Source: Ophthalmolycus amberensis
Lineage: Eukaryota; Chordata; Actinopteri; Perciformes; Zoarcidae
Assembly (NCBI GenBank): GCA_024529925.1
Contig: JAFEUB010000968.1
Coordinates: 1,455,501-1,519,500, forward strand
Reading direction: 5' to 3'
Length of the DNA: 64,000 bases
Positions 32,530 through 44,726 of this stretch are shown here, piece after piece (position 1 is the stretch's first letter; each line of letters begins with the position of its first letter). Position numbers and translations under genes: made by a program. A model generated the notes under the pieces. It ran no database searches. It was given only the letters and a program-made list of their open reading frames with translations, and was not told the origin of the DNA.

Positions 32530-34434
32530 GTGGTACAACACCGAGTCACAGGCAAACACTGAATAGAGTAATAAGTTTCATGGCTCACAGATATTTATAG
32601 TGAACCATGATTCTGTCTTGTTTTGGAAACATATATATATTTATGTATCTTTTTACAGCTTTCAAAAATGTGTTTTATATGCGTGACCATATATGGTAGG
32701 TAAAAGAAACAACGCCATTACAGTGAAAATACCACTTATGTAAAGACATGCTCACTAATTATTAGTGAAATGTAATGAAAATATAAAAACTAAAATACTC
32801 TGCAGAGAAATGGATCCATGGTGAGTGTTATACTATGATATATTACATCATGGGATCCTTATTACTGCCACATTAGTGCGTAAGTAGCATTACACGGTCG
32901 TATTTGGTCACGGTGCAGCTCATTATATCTACATCACATACTTTTGCATCTTGGTTTCGGAGGAAACTGTCCCTTTCATTTGTTGTGTAACACTAGCTGT
33001 CAATAACTGCAGTTAATGTGGGATCGAAGGATAATACAGTATGAAATACCCGAATGAAGTACTTCAAATCTGTCGTTGTATGCACGTATTCACATGGACA
33101 CAGTGGAATGTCCACAGTACTGTGCGGTACATGTAAAGAATGTCCAAAGACATTGTTGTCCGAGCAGCAGTGAAGACGCGGACGCACAATAGGGACATCA
33201 TTTTTCGTCCACCGGTGAAATATGTTGCTCAGCATGCAGCGCCAGCCTCAAAAACATCCCCCTGCCAGCCCGTGGCAGATGCTGCACTCTCAGCCTGCCT
33301 GTGCGTGTTGACAGGCTCTGGCTCTCCAGCTAACAAGCCAGTTGTGGAAAAGTGCAGTTATGGCGTGAAGGCCTCCCCAGTGCTGTGCCATTACTGCAGC
33401 TCCCAGCAGGGTTGAGGGAGATCATCATTTTCACATAACAAAACCGTCGATTATTATTTTGCAGACAGTTTCCTCAAGTGGAAAATTAGCTTCCGCCATG
33501 CCCGGGCGTCTTTCCGCCCACATTCACCGGCAACAATTTACCACGCAAAAGAAAAAACGGCGTAAATGAAACTAATCGCAGGAAAAGCGTTCCCTACCTT
33601 CTGTTGGCAGAAGCCATCAACCAGCCCTGGGATGGGCTGCTGATAGCCGTGCTTCTGAGAGGAGGAGGAGGAGCCCGCAAAGAGAGGCAACAAATTGCTG
33701 TTCATGGTACAATTTAACTGTTTTTATCCATTTCGTTTGGATGCACAAATGATGACATTCCTTACAGGAATGCCTGTTTGTCATGCTTGGATTCAGCAGC
33801 TGGTGTTGCATATATAAGTATTTGCACAATCCGTGTTCACCAAATACAGTGGCACAACACGGACCGTCGCTGTCAACATGTAAAACACGAGCGTCCTCGT
33901 GTGTAACTTTCAGTGTGTTCGACGCGTCAAAGTGCTCAATGATTTCTTTAAACTGCTAATAGACGTGCAAAATGAAACCTTGAGCTCCCATTGAGGTGAC
34001 TATGAGTGATCGATTGATCAGCCTTGGTCATTCCATGAGACACCTCGTTTCTTTTGACCAAATGATGGATGGCGTGAGGGGCGTAAGAACAAAACATGAC
34101 AGGTCAGGCAGTTAGCCATGAGACCAAGTGGTGTATATCACTTAAAATGGGACAATCTGATCAATGGTGGCTCCTATTTTCTAATTCCACACTGATCGGG
34201 AACAGATTTCAAATGCTCTGAAAACTTTTCACATGGTACTTAACTTGAGATCTATAGTGTTTGGCTCACACCAGTTTATTAAACCACTCAAAGTATGAAT
34301 TTGTTCTTTTCATTGCTCACAATGAGTATATGACGACCTGACCTCTGTGCAATCCATAGATCTGTTTTTCGTCCTTTGTGCCGTTCACAACAAATCCAAT
34401 TGTACATGGTGATTGCTTTCATTGATTCTTCCAT

Positions 34435-34450
34435 CCCCCCCCCCCCCCCC
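34435..34450 (+). repeat. C16 homopolymer
   Basis: Sixteen C in a row, the first of a cluster of nine G or C runs in about 5 kb. Confidence 0.92.
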
Positions 34451-34525
34451 TGTCCCTAAAGTCCAACACGCACTCAGCAACACCTTCTTCCCCTTCACAC
34501 ACCTCACTGCTCTCCAATAACGTGA

Positions 34526-34543
34526 CCCCCCCCCCCCCCCCCC
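34526..34543 (+). repeat. C18 homopolymer
   Basis: Eighteen C in a row, 75 bases after the C16 run. Confidence 0.92.
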
Positions 34544-35171
34544 TTTGGCGAGGTGACCCGAGGGTACCCACGCGATTTAAGACCCTCACACATGGCGGGG
34601 CTACCGCTTCGTTGGCGTTAAATCTCTGGACGAGCCACGCGCTAATTAATTGAATCACAGCAGTACATGGGTATAGAGCCAGAGGCTACAGATGGAGCGA
34701 ATAAGGCCTCCTCGAGGAGAAGAATGGGGAACATGGATGTAGGAGGAGATGAGAGGTGGGGGGACAAGCTCGTGGGGACTGTGGCTCAAGGCGACCTCTT
34801 TTCTATGCAACAGATCCTCAGTGCATGTAATTAGACGGGGCTGGGTGGGGGTCTTGGCAGCACTTTTCATTTAATTTATTGCTGATATGTCTCGCTGATG
34901 TATGTAAGAGAGGGGCGAGCGCTCCAATGGGAGCTCGCCGCCACTAAATTAAGATTTATGTAAGCGTGCAGACGGAATAAAATTCAAAGGATGGACTAAG
35001 CCGGACCTGAAAGATGTGGATTGTATTAATGTCTTGGTATGTGAGCATAACCATGTCTTTATGATGATGGACATCGGCTGTCAGCCGTGCTGGCTACAGG
35101 AGGCGGCGGGCCTTTACTTTTTACCTCGGTGTGCTTGACAACGGAAGGCTCAGCAGACGGGCGGAGGTGGA
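34544..35171. other. Unique noncoding DNA
   Basis: Single-copy sequence with CTAATTAATTGAATC (34641-34655) and TAATTAGACG near 34828, homeodomain-type words that could mark another conserved element. Frames here are G/C-run translations or lack domains. Confidence 0.45.
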
Positions 35172-35184
35172 GGGGGGGGGGGGG
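35172..35184 (+). repeat. G13 homopolymer
   Basis: Thirteen G following GGAGGTGGA. Confidence 0.9.
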
Positions 35185-35231
35185 CGTGCAATGACGTGGC
35201 CGACCAGTGTGATTAATGATTGGTTTGTCTT

Positions 35232-35248
35232 GGGGGGGGGGGGGGGGG
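35232..35248 (+). repeat. G17 homopolymer
   Basis: Seventeen G in a row after TTGTCTT. Confidence 0.92.
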
Positions 35249-35415
35249 ATTATTCCATTCTTCTGGCGAATTGGATAGCATGCAGATATTAGGATGAATG
35301 CTGTTGGGCCTCCATGCATAACGATGATGCCCGGTGATGTATGTTCTCCAAGGTGCGGTGGAACAGAGCTGGAGCCAGAGAAAGTGGGAGATACTATGAG
35401 GAGAGAGAGTGCATT

Positions 35416-35427
35416 GGGGGGGGGGGG
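35416..35427 (+). repeat. G12 homopolymer
   Basis: Twelve G in a row after a GAGAGAGAG stretch (35399-35409). Confidence 0.9.
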
Positions 35428-35966
35428 ATATGGGATTCTACAATGAGAGAAAGATGTGGAAAACACTCACGGCTCTGATAACAGTGTGAGCAATGCACAC
35501 GCTCGCACAAGGCGCAGTGCCTCCACGCTCTCTCCGTGCAGCGTTCCAGTTGGCGTTCAGTTCATGAGGAAGACTATGGAGGGAAGACGCCTCACTCCTC
35601 TCTCTTCCTGCTCCCCTTCTCTCTCTCTCTCTCTCCGTCATTGTGCCATGATGATAGATGGAAATCTCAGACTGCTGTAAATTGAACACTGCGTCCAGCA
35701 GACCATTCATAACGCCGAGCCTTCCGTGCCGCTATCGTCGGCATCATACGGTGTGCTCTGCCGCTGACCGTGTTGCACAAGTTTGAATGGCTGGTAAACT
35801 GTTGTAACTGTCCAGATTTGCAGTAGATGTTGCCGTGGAAGGGTTGCCTCTGCACATTTTAAAACGGGGATAAATGTGTGCTGACTTTGATGGCTGGAGT
35901 GAACTAAAAACAGAATATCCCCACAAAGGGAGAAGCGAAAAAACGCTCCCATCTCAGCATGTAGCC
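35428..35966. other. Noncoding DNA with CT tract
   Basis: Contains a pyrimidine tract at about 35589-35636 with a pure CT core. Overlapping frames on both strands (up to 116 codons, 35438-36057) are low complexity in part and carry no domain. Confidence 0.5.
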
Positions 35967-36037
35967 ATGCCTTTCTCTCTCTGCCCCTCTCTTTCTTTCC
36001 CTTTCTCTCCCTCTCCCTCTCTTCGCTATCTGTCTCT
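35967..36037 (+). repeat. Polypyrimidine tract
   Basis: About 70 bases almost entirely C/T on the plus strand, interrupted by single G or A bases. Confidence 0.85.
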
Positions 36038-36270
36038 GGGTGACGTCTCCGGTTCAAAGCACACGCTGCACGCGGACGGGAGACTTAATCTGCCAAGCGT
36101 GCTACAAAGGCGACCTTGAGGGGGTTGGTTTGATTGAGGTGTTCAAAACCCGGGTGAAAAAAAAGAGGATTGATAGAATCAAGCAAGTGAGATGACTTCA
36201 CATTCTGGACCACACCCCCACCCCGCTGACCTGGGGATAGTGTTGCAAATGAAGCGCGCCGCACAAGTTT

Positions 36271-36392
36271 TGAGAGGGGGAAGAGAGTGAATGAGAATGA
36301 CGAGAGAGGGGGAGAAGAAAAAAAGAAGGGGGGGGGGGGCGAGAGCAGAGAGGAAGAGGAGGCGTTGAGGACAGGGGAGAGGGGAGATAGAG
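36271..36392 (+). repeat. Polypurine tract with G12
   Basis: About 120 bases almost entirely A/G on the plus strand, including a G12 run at 36328-36339. It faces the polypyrimidine tract 235 bases to its left. Confidence 0.85.
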
Positions 36393-37581
36393 GCGTATAG
36401 GGAAAAGACTTGCCTTTATACTCTAACTTCTGTTGGAGCCGCATGATCAAACCAAAGTATCACGCAGACAGAGAATATTGATGCCGGAGTTTGACTCTTT
36501 GTACTGTACAAGTTTCTTGATTAGTTCCACTAATCCTTATACGTCTAAATTGCATGTGTGTGCGAGGAAAAAAACCCACATGAATAAATAATCATTCCTG
36601 TGGTGAAATGGCAAATATTGTAGAAGAACATGTTTGAATTTGTAGCAACTAAAAAGCTTGGGGTATTTGTTTGCTCATAGCTTCCTCTCTTCAAGAGGGC
36701 AAAGTTGCTGCTGCCTGTTGATTCCTCTTTGGAGCTATAGCGCAACACGTCTTATTTGATACATACTCCTTGTGTTGTGACATAAATGCTTCTTTGTGTG
36801 TATTTCCTCTTTTCATCTCCTCCCGCTAGGAAAAAAAATCAAAAAATTGGGGGAGTCGGGACGCTCTCTTGCACTACAGTCTCGGCTGCATTCATCAGTT
36901 ACGAGAGCCAATTATTCCCCCCTCTTCAGTCAGAGGAGTCAACCTGCCGGTACCCAGATGAATGACTGTTGTCTCCTCTGCCGGATTATTAGCCAGGAGA
37001 TGTGTGTACACCGACGTCTCTGCCCCCCGTCCCCTCCTCCCACTACTCAATATGCTCCTCTTTGTGTTTCTCGTCAGGAAAACAAAATGCTGTCAGGAGG
37101 GAAGGGTGAAGGCAAGAGTGCAAAAAAAGCTTGATGAGAGGCTTGATGATGACAAACGTGACGGGTCTGATATAGGTGCCCTCTAGAAATGCGTTATTGC
37201 TCGCTGCTGATAAGACGGAGGGAGAAGTGTAGCGTTCCACTTTTCACCCAGAGGTTGAGAAAGTAAAAAAAAAGCTGCCCGAACACGGGGGATGAAATGT
37301 CGTTTGTAACCATCAGGCACATGTGGAGTTTCATTAAAGGAATTCAACTGACACAAACCCGCGCTTATGACGACCAAAGCATTTCACGCCGCAATGTATC
37401 AGTCAGCAGCGTTATGAGGAAATATCTCCCTGTTATCTATCCACAAAAGATCCGTCAACACCGTCTCACTGTCCATATGGTGAGGTGTGTGCTTTAACTG
37501 GTCCAATTCCCATTAGCAGTCTTTTAGTCTCTGTCCATGCTCCCTAGACCGTTAAGCGGTCAGCCAGGAGAAAGTCCAGGC
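36393..37581. other. Unique noncoding DNA
   Basis: Single-copy sequence. Overlapping frames at 36796-37497 on both strands lack domains. No repeat family is recognised. Confidence 0.5.
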
Positions 37582-37597
37582 GGGGGGGGGGGCCCCC
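37582..37597 (+). repeat. G11-C5 junction
   Basis: Eleven G followed directly by five C. Confidence 0.9.
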
Positions 37598-38756
37598 ATT
37601 AATTTTGGTTCCCATCTTGTCTTATGGCCTTACAATGTCCGTGACCGGCAATAAAGGCCAGAGACCTATTATTTCAGAAGGGAAAGGTGAAAAGGGAAGC
37701 AGAGCAAAATGGAAAACGGGGCTTAGCTCAGCTATGTGGACCCGATCTCACATCACAGAGCTGGTGTCATCAGAGGGAAAAAAAGAAGCCGTTGATGTAT
37801 TAGAGACCATGCTGAGAGAGGAGGGGGGTGGATAAGTGGGTGATGGGGTATGTTCAATGAAAGAAGTTAAAGTAGGCAATGGGGGAGGGAGTGAAGAGTA
37901 AATAGAAAGCCTTATCCGTCTCCTTCATGGCTCCTCAACAACATGGAAGTAAGTGGCTGAAATGTGACACTTTGTTGACTCCTCAGAGCAACACTATGAG
38001 GCATTTACATTCTATCTTGAGAGGGCGGCGCGGAAACCTTGAAGATGATTTCAAGATGCCGCGGCCCCCGATGTGCTTCACGCTATCCGTCACGCTCCAA
38101 GTCCTCCGACCGGCCGCAAGGCACTGCGTCACTTCATTCCTCTTATCCGCTACTCAGGAGATTAATCACAGCAACAATCATTCCGCACGCGCTCAAATGA
38201 CACCGAAACACAAAACCGACAGACACACTGACTTGAACATAGATTCTCCTTTTCCCCCCATTACCGCTGCCTCTCCCTCTCTCTCTCCCCCCTCCCATCG
38301 TCCTGCTCCTCTTTTTTTCCTTGCAAACGTGCAGCAATTTCAAATCCGATTGTCACATCAGTTTCAGCCGGTCAAGAAGAAAAAAAACAAAAAGCAATGA
38401 AAATGATGATTTCTTCTCTCCTCAAGTCGGGGCCTGTCGTATGCAATCTACTCCGACATTCCACCTCATCAGCTTCTCTATTTAACAATTTTGTGCACAG
38501 AGGAAATACAAAAAAAAAGCCGGCAGACTGGTGAGAACCGTGGTGTGGCAGGTGCCTATTCAAACACTGAATATTAATGGTCGGGGACAGCGAGGCTGAG
38601 GTGCACACACACAATCATTATCCTCACGCACTTAATAGCACATAGCCATTAATTGTCATCCAATTTTCACATTTTGCCAATCTGTTTGTGCCACCCTGCT
38701 CATTCCTCACACTAAATGCTTGTGACACATCGCCCACAGCCATGTAATAAAAAAAA
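37598..38756. other. Unique noncoding DNA
   Basis: Single-copy sequence with a pyrimidine-rich part at 38248-38320. The 157-codon frame at 37927-38400 ends in a lysine/asparagine-rich A-tract and has no recognised domain; I treat it as chance. Confidence 0.5.
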
Positions 38757-38771
38757 GGGGGGGGGGGGGGG
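38757..38771 (+). repeat. G15 homopolymer
   Basis: Fifteen G directly after seven A or so (AATAAAAAAA side). Confidence 0.92.
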
Positions 38772-39481
38772 ATGTAAAGATATGCAGATATGCATGCAGG
38801 GACCTTGTCTGCAAGGATCACAAAGGCAGCGACAGAGTAAATGGAAATGCACAAAGGGAAGGCATGACTCATCTTGATGGCTGCAGACGCAGAACCAGTG
38901 TCGCTTTTTTAATCTGAGGATCATATTTGATTGCGTCTCCCCGTGTCTTGAGGGACTTTACATAGACATGTTCGGCAGTGGGGGTCAGTGATCGGAGGAC
39001 AAGCCCCGGCTTTGCGACTGTTAGCTTGTCAGAGAGAGAGAAACAGGTCTGGCTCAGGAGACGGAGAGATTTTTAAAAAGCCATCGTCCCTTTTGTCAAA
39101 GAGACTCTCGAGCTGAGATGGTTGCAGGAGTGAGGCAGTGATTTTGTTGAGCAGGACAAAACACATTTCTTGTACATAAATCAGAGTCATCGGCATAGAA
39201 TATTTACTGAAGACAAAGTCTTTTAAATCCTCCCAATATTTACTTGTTTTTCTCCACTGCACTGTTTCGGATTAGACATGAATTCAATGAAAATGTCTTG
39301 CTGCAATATAAATATATATATATATACTTTTTTTCAATTTAACAAATATGTGCAATTATATCCGTGAATAAAAAAAGATTTGGTCACAAATCAAGTCTTC
39401 TGCCTCCGTCCATGAACAGCGACAGAAATGAGAACGCTGTGTTCTCCCGCGGTGCTTCCATTTATAGGATCTAATGCAGGA
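38772..39481. other. Unique noncoding DNA
   Basis: Single-copy sequence with a short (AT)n at 39311-39326. Nothing else recognised. Confidence 0.5.
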
Positions 39482-39494
39482 GGGGGGGGGGGGG
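39482..39494 (+). repeat. G13 homopolymer
   Basis: Thirteen G after ATGCAGGA; last of the 34.4-39.5 kb cluster. Confidence 0.9.
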
Positions 39495-39682
39495 ATGATT
39501 CAAAGATGGACCACTGAGTAGGCTTTTTGCCTCGTTGTAAGCGAGAGTGTGCTGGTATGCCGGGTCATAAGGATGAATGAGCAATGCAGGAGTTGCACCG
39601 TGGGTGAGAGGCCTCTCGTTAGTGATTGAGAACGTGGCGCTGCTGAGGCGGTGGGCGTCAATCAGAAGCAGCCGGATCGTAC

Positions 39683-39710
39683 AGTGTGTGTGTGTGTGTG
39701 TGTGTGTGTG
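39683..39710 (+). repeat. (TG)14 microsatellite
   Basis: Pure TG tract of about 28 bases. Confidence 0.95.
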
Positions 39711-42469
39711 CAGCATCCGAGACAAAGGCTGGAAGAGCAGATCTGAGACAGATAATACTGGATACATGCGGGACGTATTCTCAGTTTGTGGTCTTTGTGG
39801 ATGATGGAGGTGAAAGCTTTTAGTTTTCAGGAATCATATAAAAGCTTGTTTTACTGGTTTGTGTCATCTTGGGTATAATACATATCTCAAGTTATATACA
39901 TTCCTAAAACAAAGCCACTTTGTTCACACCTGTGAAGTGTCAATTTACACAGAACAGATCTCTGCAATGTCACAGCCACATATTCACCCTGTTGCTAATG
40001 AGCACTTGCAGACATTGCTGTCATTTTTCGGATGCAAATTGCCTGCTTTCAGGCTCAGAGGTGCGCAATTCAGCTCCAACTGTCATCTTGAAAGGCAGGA
40101 CAGAATGTACGCTCTCGAAGCTCAGCTTTAGTCGTTTGGGTTGACGACAATTTATTTGTGTTTGACAGTCAGACATTTAGACTACAAACGTAGTCTAAAA
40201 ATCATTACGCCTTTATCAGCCTATTTATTAAAGTTATATAATGCATACGTTTGATTGAAAGATTTTGAGCTTTCTAAAAGAAAAGAAGAAAAAAAAAAGA
40301 TGTTTCCTCAAATTTACAGGATAGATTAAAGTCATTCCCTTATTTAGTGTAATAACAATGCTTTTCTGATAACTCAAATATGCAAGCTCAGTTTTGTGGC
40401 GAAGAGGTTTTCCATTCAATAATAATTTCAACAAATCAAAATGTCAAATTGAATTGTAAAATGTAAACACGACAGTAAGAGAAAACAAACAATATACAGT
40501 ACAACCATGTGACAAATACTTGATTGTACACATGATGACATCCACACAATAATAATGGCCATAAAGACAATCGTGATTTTTGCATATTGCTCCGTTCATC
40601 AGCAGCATCAACCATGAATGTTCTGCAAATACTGTGTATGAAAGTGAACCATGAATCTATTGTAGCAACGCCAACCATTTCTTTTGTCTACGTATTCACA
40701 GGAAAAGATATAAAACAGCTGAATTCACTGAATCTATAGCACCCTTGCTGCGTATGTGTCAGATTGTGCCACTGTCACTATGCACGGGTACCTAAGTGAA
40801 TTAATATCATCTGTCACCACCACCTACATGCTCCCCTTGGTCCCACCCACCCAAGGAAGTGTAGCAGCTCCCCAGGCAAACACATTCCCTCCTTTCCACT
40901 CTTCAACTTCATCTGTCACAGATACTGTAGCTTCACCCTCCTCCCTTCTGCTCTGTGCCACCACCTGACGCAAACACACACACAGACGTGCACAGATACA
41001 CACAATGGCTGTCTAAATGGCAAACTCACGCCTATTTAATCTGTCACAGTTCGACACACACACACACCTTTCTGACTATCTGACAAGCATGGCGATATGA
41101 AACCATATTCCTCATGGCTGACATCGAGGAGGAGGAAAAACAACTTTCCTAAACTAGCCCAACACGGATACAAAGAGAGAGAGAGAGATTAATCTGCTGA
41201 AGAAAGGGGGTTAGGAAGAGAAATGAATATCACAAACCTTTGACAAGTTCATCAATCTGAAGAACAGATGGGGGACATGTAGCAACCGAGATGCCATTCA
41301 GATTTTGTGGTGTGCAACACATTTACGCCTCAAAATCAAATCAAATCAAAACAAATCACCAGAAGTGAGTGACTCATGCCTTGAACTGGCCCCCCTGCTG
41401 GCTAACCTGTCAGTCAAAAGCATGCACAATGTCCCACATTATGCAGATGCTTGGAGGCTAAGGGAGCATTTATGTAGCCCCAAAAATATTTTGTTCTTCT
41501 TCAAAATTGACATGAAAAACATTCATAATGCATTTTGAAAATCACTCCGACATGATTTTTTGACTGTAAAAAAGAAAAAAGATGGGTATTTGTACATTAT
41601 GTTTGACATCTACAGTGACGTTCTGAATTGTCATAGCAGCGTTCCCTCACACCCCCACAACTAAATGGAATTTTAAAAAAAAAGCATTGATGTCATATGT
41701 CACAACCTGTGTTTGATCAATCGAATGCCATGTTGTCGGTGTATTTTTAAGGTTAAAGGTTAATAGTTGAATGGCAGCAATACCTGGATTTGGACGGCCC
41801 GATTACGACCATTTATCTCAACGCTTGGCCATAGATTGTGATTTTCACAGTGCATCATGACTATTTTTTTTTTTTTTAAACCTTATTCTGCAAACTACAA
41901 CAATCACATAGTCAGTGTGGAGCAAACGTGTCAAGTCTCACAACATGGAAATATTCAAAATATGAGAACTTTAAAACTGTGCTGAAGTACTCAAGTCAAC
42001 ATATTTTGTTACAGGATTTTAAACCCCTAGTCACCAAGTGTGCAGAGCATCATCGCGGATGATGAACAGGTGGTTTTGCAAGTGTGGGAGTGTGTATCAG
42101 TATATTATAAATGCCTGAGTTTGTTCCAGCACTCCGCGATGTGTCACAGCCCGGCTCTCTGCGGGCTGCCCCTTACACTCATTACTGTTTGTGCATGTGC
42201 CTCCCCAATTTTCTGAACGAATGCAAATACCTCTTGTCACAGCTGGAGAGCAGTTGCATGCATATGGCTCCAGATAATGGGCGGCGAGAAGTACGGCGAA
42301 GCATGCTGGCAACATAAGTGGGGGGAAATGTCATGCTGTATTTTCTTAAAACCTTTTGTTTTTACAACAAAATGACGATGGAAACATTTCCGCCGTGTAT
42401 TTATTACAGACGGCAGGTATCCGTAGCGACACACATCTCGGAGAATTTAGCATTTGTTTTCTATTCTTA
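39711..42469. other. Unique noncoding DNA
   Basis: Single-copy, AT-rich in parts. It holds short CA tracts near 40973-40983 and 41053-41067, GAGAGAGAGAGAG at 41176-41188, a loose (AAATC)n at 41328-41357 and a T14 run near 41864-41877. From 41540 to 42090 no frame exceeds 60 codons. No gene recognised. Confidence 0.5.
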
Positions 42470-42870
42470 TTAATTCCTAGTCCTTTACAGTCAGCATTTG
42501 TTGTTCACTAAGATGACACAAGTTGGATTTTTTGGAATTACTTTGATGTGATTATTCCGTTTGAAGCCCGGCTGCCACTGTGTTTGCAGCTGGCTGCCTT
42601 TCAGCAGTCACGTCTTTAAATAGAGCTTTTTTGTTCGGCAAATTCAACCCCGCTACAAGTTAATGGGCTGCGATGGATCAACAGCGTAGCAGGTAAATTA
42701 ATTGGAAAGACGGCTGCATTTTGTTTTTCAAAGAGAAGTTCAGTTTGGCTAAAGGCCAGCAAGAAACAGTGAAGTCATTTAGCCCATAAGAACAGGCTCT
42801 TTCATCTGCAGGACTGCGGAGCGGTAAATATGGAATTAATTAATGCCCAAACTGTTTGAATCACTGGTGT
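42470..42870. promoter_or_regulatory. Candidate conserved noncoding element
   Basis: About 400 bases of repeat-free sequence with almost no open frame. It holds a TCF/LEF-like CTTTGATG (42541-42548), GTAAATTAATTGG (42692-42704) and GGAATTAATTAATGCC (42832-42847), plus a CAGCTGGCTG patch near 42588. Long, repeat-free, homeodomain-word-rich sequence like this is often conserved between fishes and tetrapods, but this is untested. Confidence 0.35.
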
Positions 42871-43014
42871 ATTGAGTCTCACTATTGATTCAAAAATGCA
42901 TATCAGTGTTTACCCTGACTGTGTAATTGTTGATTTAAAATGTACAGTGCTTCTCGTTCCCGCACTCTTGCACAAACTGTTCCAAAGAAAGCAGTTATAT
43001 TCTGAGATCCAGAT

Positions 43015-43137
43015 TATCGATCCATCCCACCCACCTTCGAAACCGCTTATCCTGTTCAGGGTCGCAGGAGGCTGGACCCGATCCAAGAACGCGTTTGGTG
43101 AGAGACACATCCGGGTCCATCACAGGGCGAACATGTT
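43015..43137. mobile_element. Teleost interspersed repeat fragment
   Basis: CCATCCCACCCACCTTCGAA at 43022 leads into ACCGCTTATCCTGTTCAGGG, TCGCAGGAGGCTGGA and CATCACAGGGCGAACATG. This order (ccatcca..ttc..accgcttatcct..tcagggtcgc.gg.ggctgga..c.atcc ... atcacagggc.) is a very common dispersed repeat of fish genomes. I do not assign it to a family. The usual 'gagaggcggggtacaccctgg' middle is only partly kept, so the copy is degraded. Confidence 0.65.
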
Positions 43138-43639
43138 TTTTTTCGAGGCTCCACTATTGGCCCCTATAGTTTCTCCTGCTCTCAAATCGTTGAGTATGCG
43201 TCATTTTCAAATACCTTCAGACTACACATGCAGCTTGCAGTATGATATGGTCCTTTGCATTTCAAAGCACGCTGTCCTATAGTGGTGCATATTCCACAAT
43301 TTTAATTGATTTGTTCAGCAATCAATTCAATTATTCCAAACCAAATGACACACACTATACCTTGGAAAGCATCCGGGTCCCTCAACGGGTACCTGCTTTG
43401 CCCATCTCCTGGTGATCCAGCCTTGGTACGTCAATATATGTACCGTATTTTCTGCGTGCGGCCACATTCACTGTACCGGGACTCCCGGCTGCTGTCCATT
43501 CATTGGATTCCATTTAGTTTCGTAGTGCCATCAAATACATTGTTGCCAGACGTTGTTGTCATTTTCAACCCCTGGCTATGTAATCCATCAATGAGAGGTT
43601 CGGTGTCAGTGCCGTTTTGAAGATATGATTTCTTTGTTC
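43138..43639. other. Unique noncoding DNA
   Basis: Single-copy sequence next to the repeat fragment. The 104-codon frame at 43306-43620 shows no domain. Confidence 0.45.
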
Positions 43640-43920
43640 CCCCCCGAGGCAACACCTTTGACAGCCGGCAACAAGTTGGGAGATAAGGCTTGAAACAATG
43701 CGCTCAGCGGGAACCTTGGCGCTTGTTTTCGGGGGGGATTGACACCTGTGCTTCAGACATTGGGTATCGCTCAGACAGCACATCTTTAAATCAACAGCTC
43801 GTGACCTTTCTGAATGCCGAAGCGAAGGGGTGTTTGTTCAAATCAGAGAGACGACTGAAAATGTCTTCGCGTTACATAAAGCACAGAGCGACGAAGGGCT
43901 GACATGTAGGTCCACACTTC
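43640..43920. promoter_or_regulatory. Candidate conserved noncoding element
   Basis: Unique block with CACCTTTGACAG (43653-43664; TCF and TALE-type words) and TTGACACCTGTG (43739-43750; T-box half-site overlapping an E-box). No repeats. Inference from motif content only. Confidence 0.25.
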
Positions 43921-44110
43921 AAGCTTCCAGTTTTAACTCCTGGTTTTCAGTAGATGGATTCTGGGGGTGGCAAATTAAAATACAGTATATTCTTTGAACC
44001 CATTGCATGCAGACGGTAGTGGAGACAACAACACTAATAGCCTCTGTGTCTGCCCGGCTGTTTGCTCATCCACGTGTGGAATAAATGGCTTTATTCAAAT
44101 GAATGTGGAG
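43921..44110. other. Unique noncoding DNA
   Basis: No feature recognised. Confidence 0.45.
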
Positions 44111-44485
44111 TGTTGTGTTGCCTGTCCTCATCTCTTTGCTGTTGTTTTCTCTCTCTCTCTCCATATATATTCCTCACTTTACTGCCTAACATACTGTCTG
44201 TTGTTCATCCAATCCTCTTCTGTTTGGGTTTTTCCCCTCTTCCACTCCCCTGCCAACCTCGGCATCACTCATTTTCCTCCCCAGATCACCTCTGTCTTTC
44301 TCCCCACGTTCCCTCCTCTCTGACATCGCTCCACTCTCGACTCACTCGGCAGCTCGCCGGGTTTTTTTTTTTCTCCTCTTGTTCCCTGACTGCATCACTG
44401 TCTGCCCCGCCTCTCTTCTCTTGCTCTATATCCACCACACCTCTCCATACTCATTCTTTCTTTTCATGGACCCGTCTCTGCCATC

Positions 44486-44488
<3 letters not shown>
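44111..44488 (+). repeat. Pyrimidine-rich low-complexity region
   Basis: About 380 bases strongly biased to C/T on the plus strand, with CT cores near 44147-44161 and a T10 run near 44361. The 176-codon frame at 44062-44592, the longest in the window, is a serine/leucine/cysteine-rich translation of this region running into a TG tract and is not accepted as a gene. Confidence 0.75.

Positions 44489-44518
<30 letters not shown>
44489..44518 (+). repeat. (TG)15 microsatellite
   Basis: Pure TG tract. Confidence 0.95.
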
Positions 44519-44519
<1 letters not shown>

Positions 44520-44725
44520 AGGCTCATTGCCATGCCTAGGAGCAGGTGCGAGGTCCAGGGAGAGGGGTTTGGATCAACGAAGCACTCCCTGACAGTACAG
44601 GAACAGGATCGGTTGAGGAGAATTAACCCAGCAGGCCTCTCTCCATTCCCTCGCTCCTTTTCTGTCTGTCTCTCTCTCTTTCGCCCTCTCTCGCTCCATC
44701 TGCGAAGACACAGCTTCCAGACTGT

Positions 44726-44726
<1 letters not shown>

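Larger units (their letters stand above)
31831..34434. other. Unique noncoding DNA
   Basis: Single-copy, mostly AT-rich DNA. From 31850 to 32990 no frame exceeds 60 codons. It holds a 12-bp minisatellite (31913-31948) and a T19 run (32511-32529). GAGGAGGAGGAGG lies at 33660-33672. Frames at 32993-33829 have no domain. Confidence 0.55.

Noticed and set aside
33798..33807. AGCTGGTGTT, the first ten bases of miR-138
   Set aside because: The match stops there and the flanks do not form a precursor hairpin.
37927..38400. Open frame of 157 codons, plus strand
   Set aside because: Ends in an A-rich tract giving lysine/asparagine runs; no family resemblance.
44062..44592. Longest open frame, 176 codons, plus strand
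   Set aside because: It is a serine/leucine/cysteine-rich translation of a pyrimidine-rich tract that runs into a TG microsatellite, with no domain.
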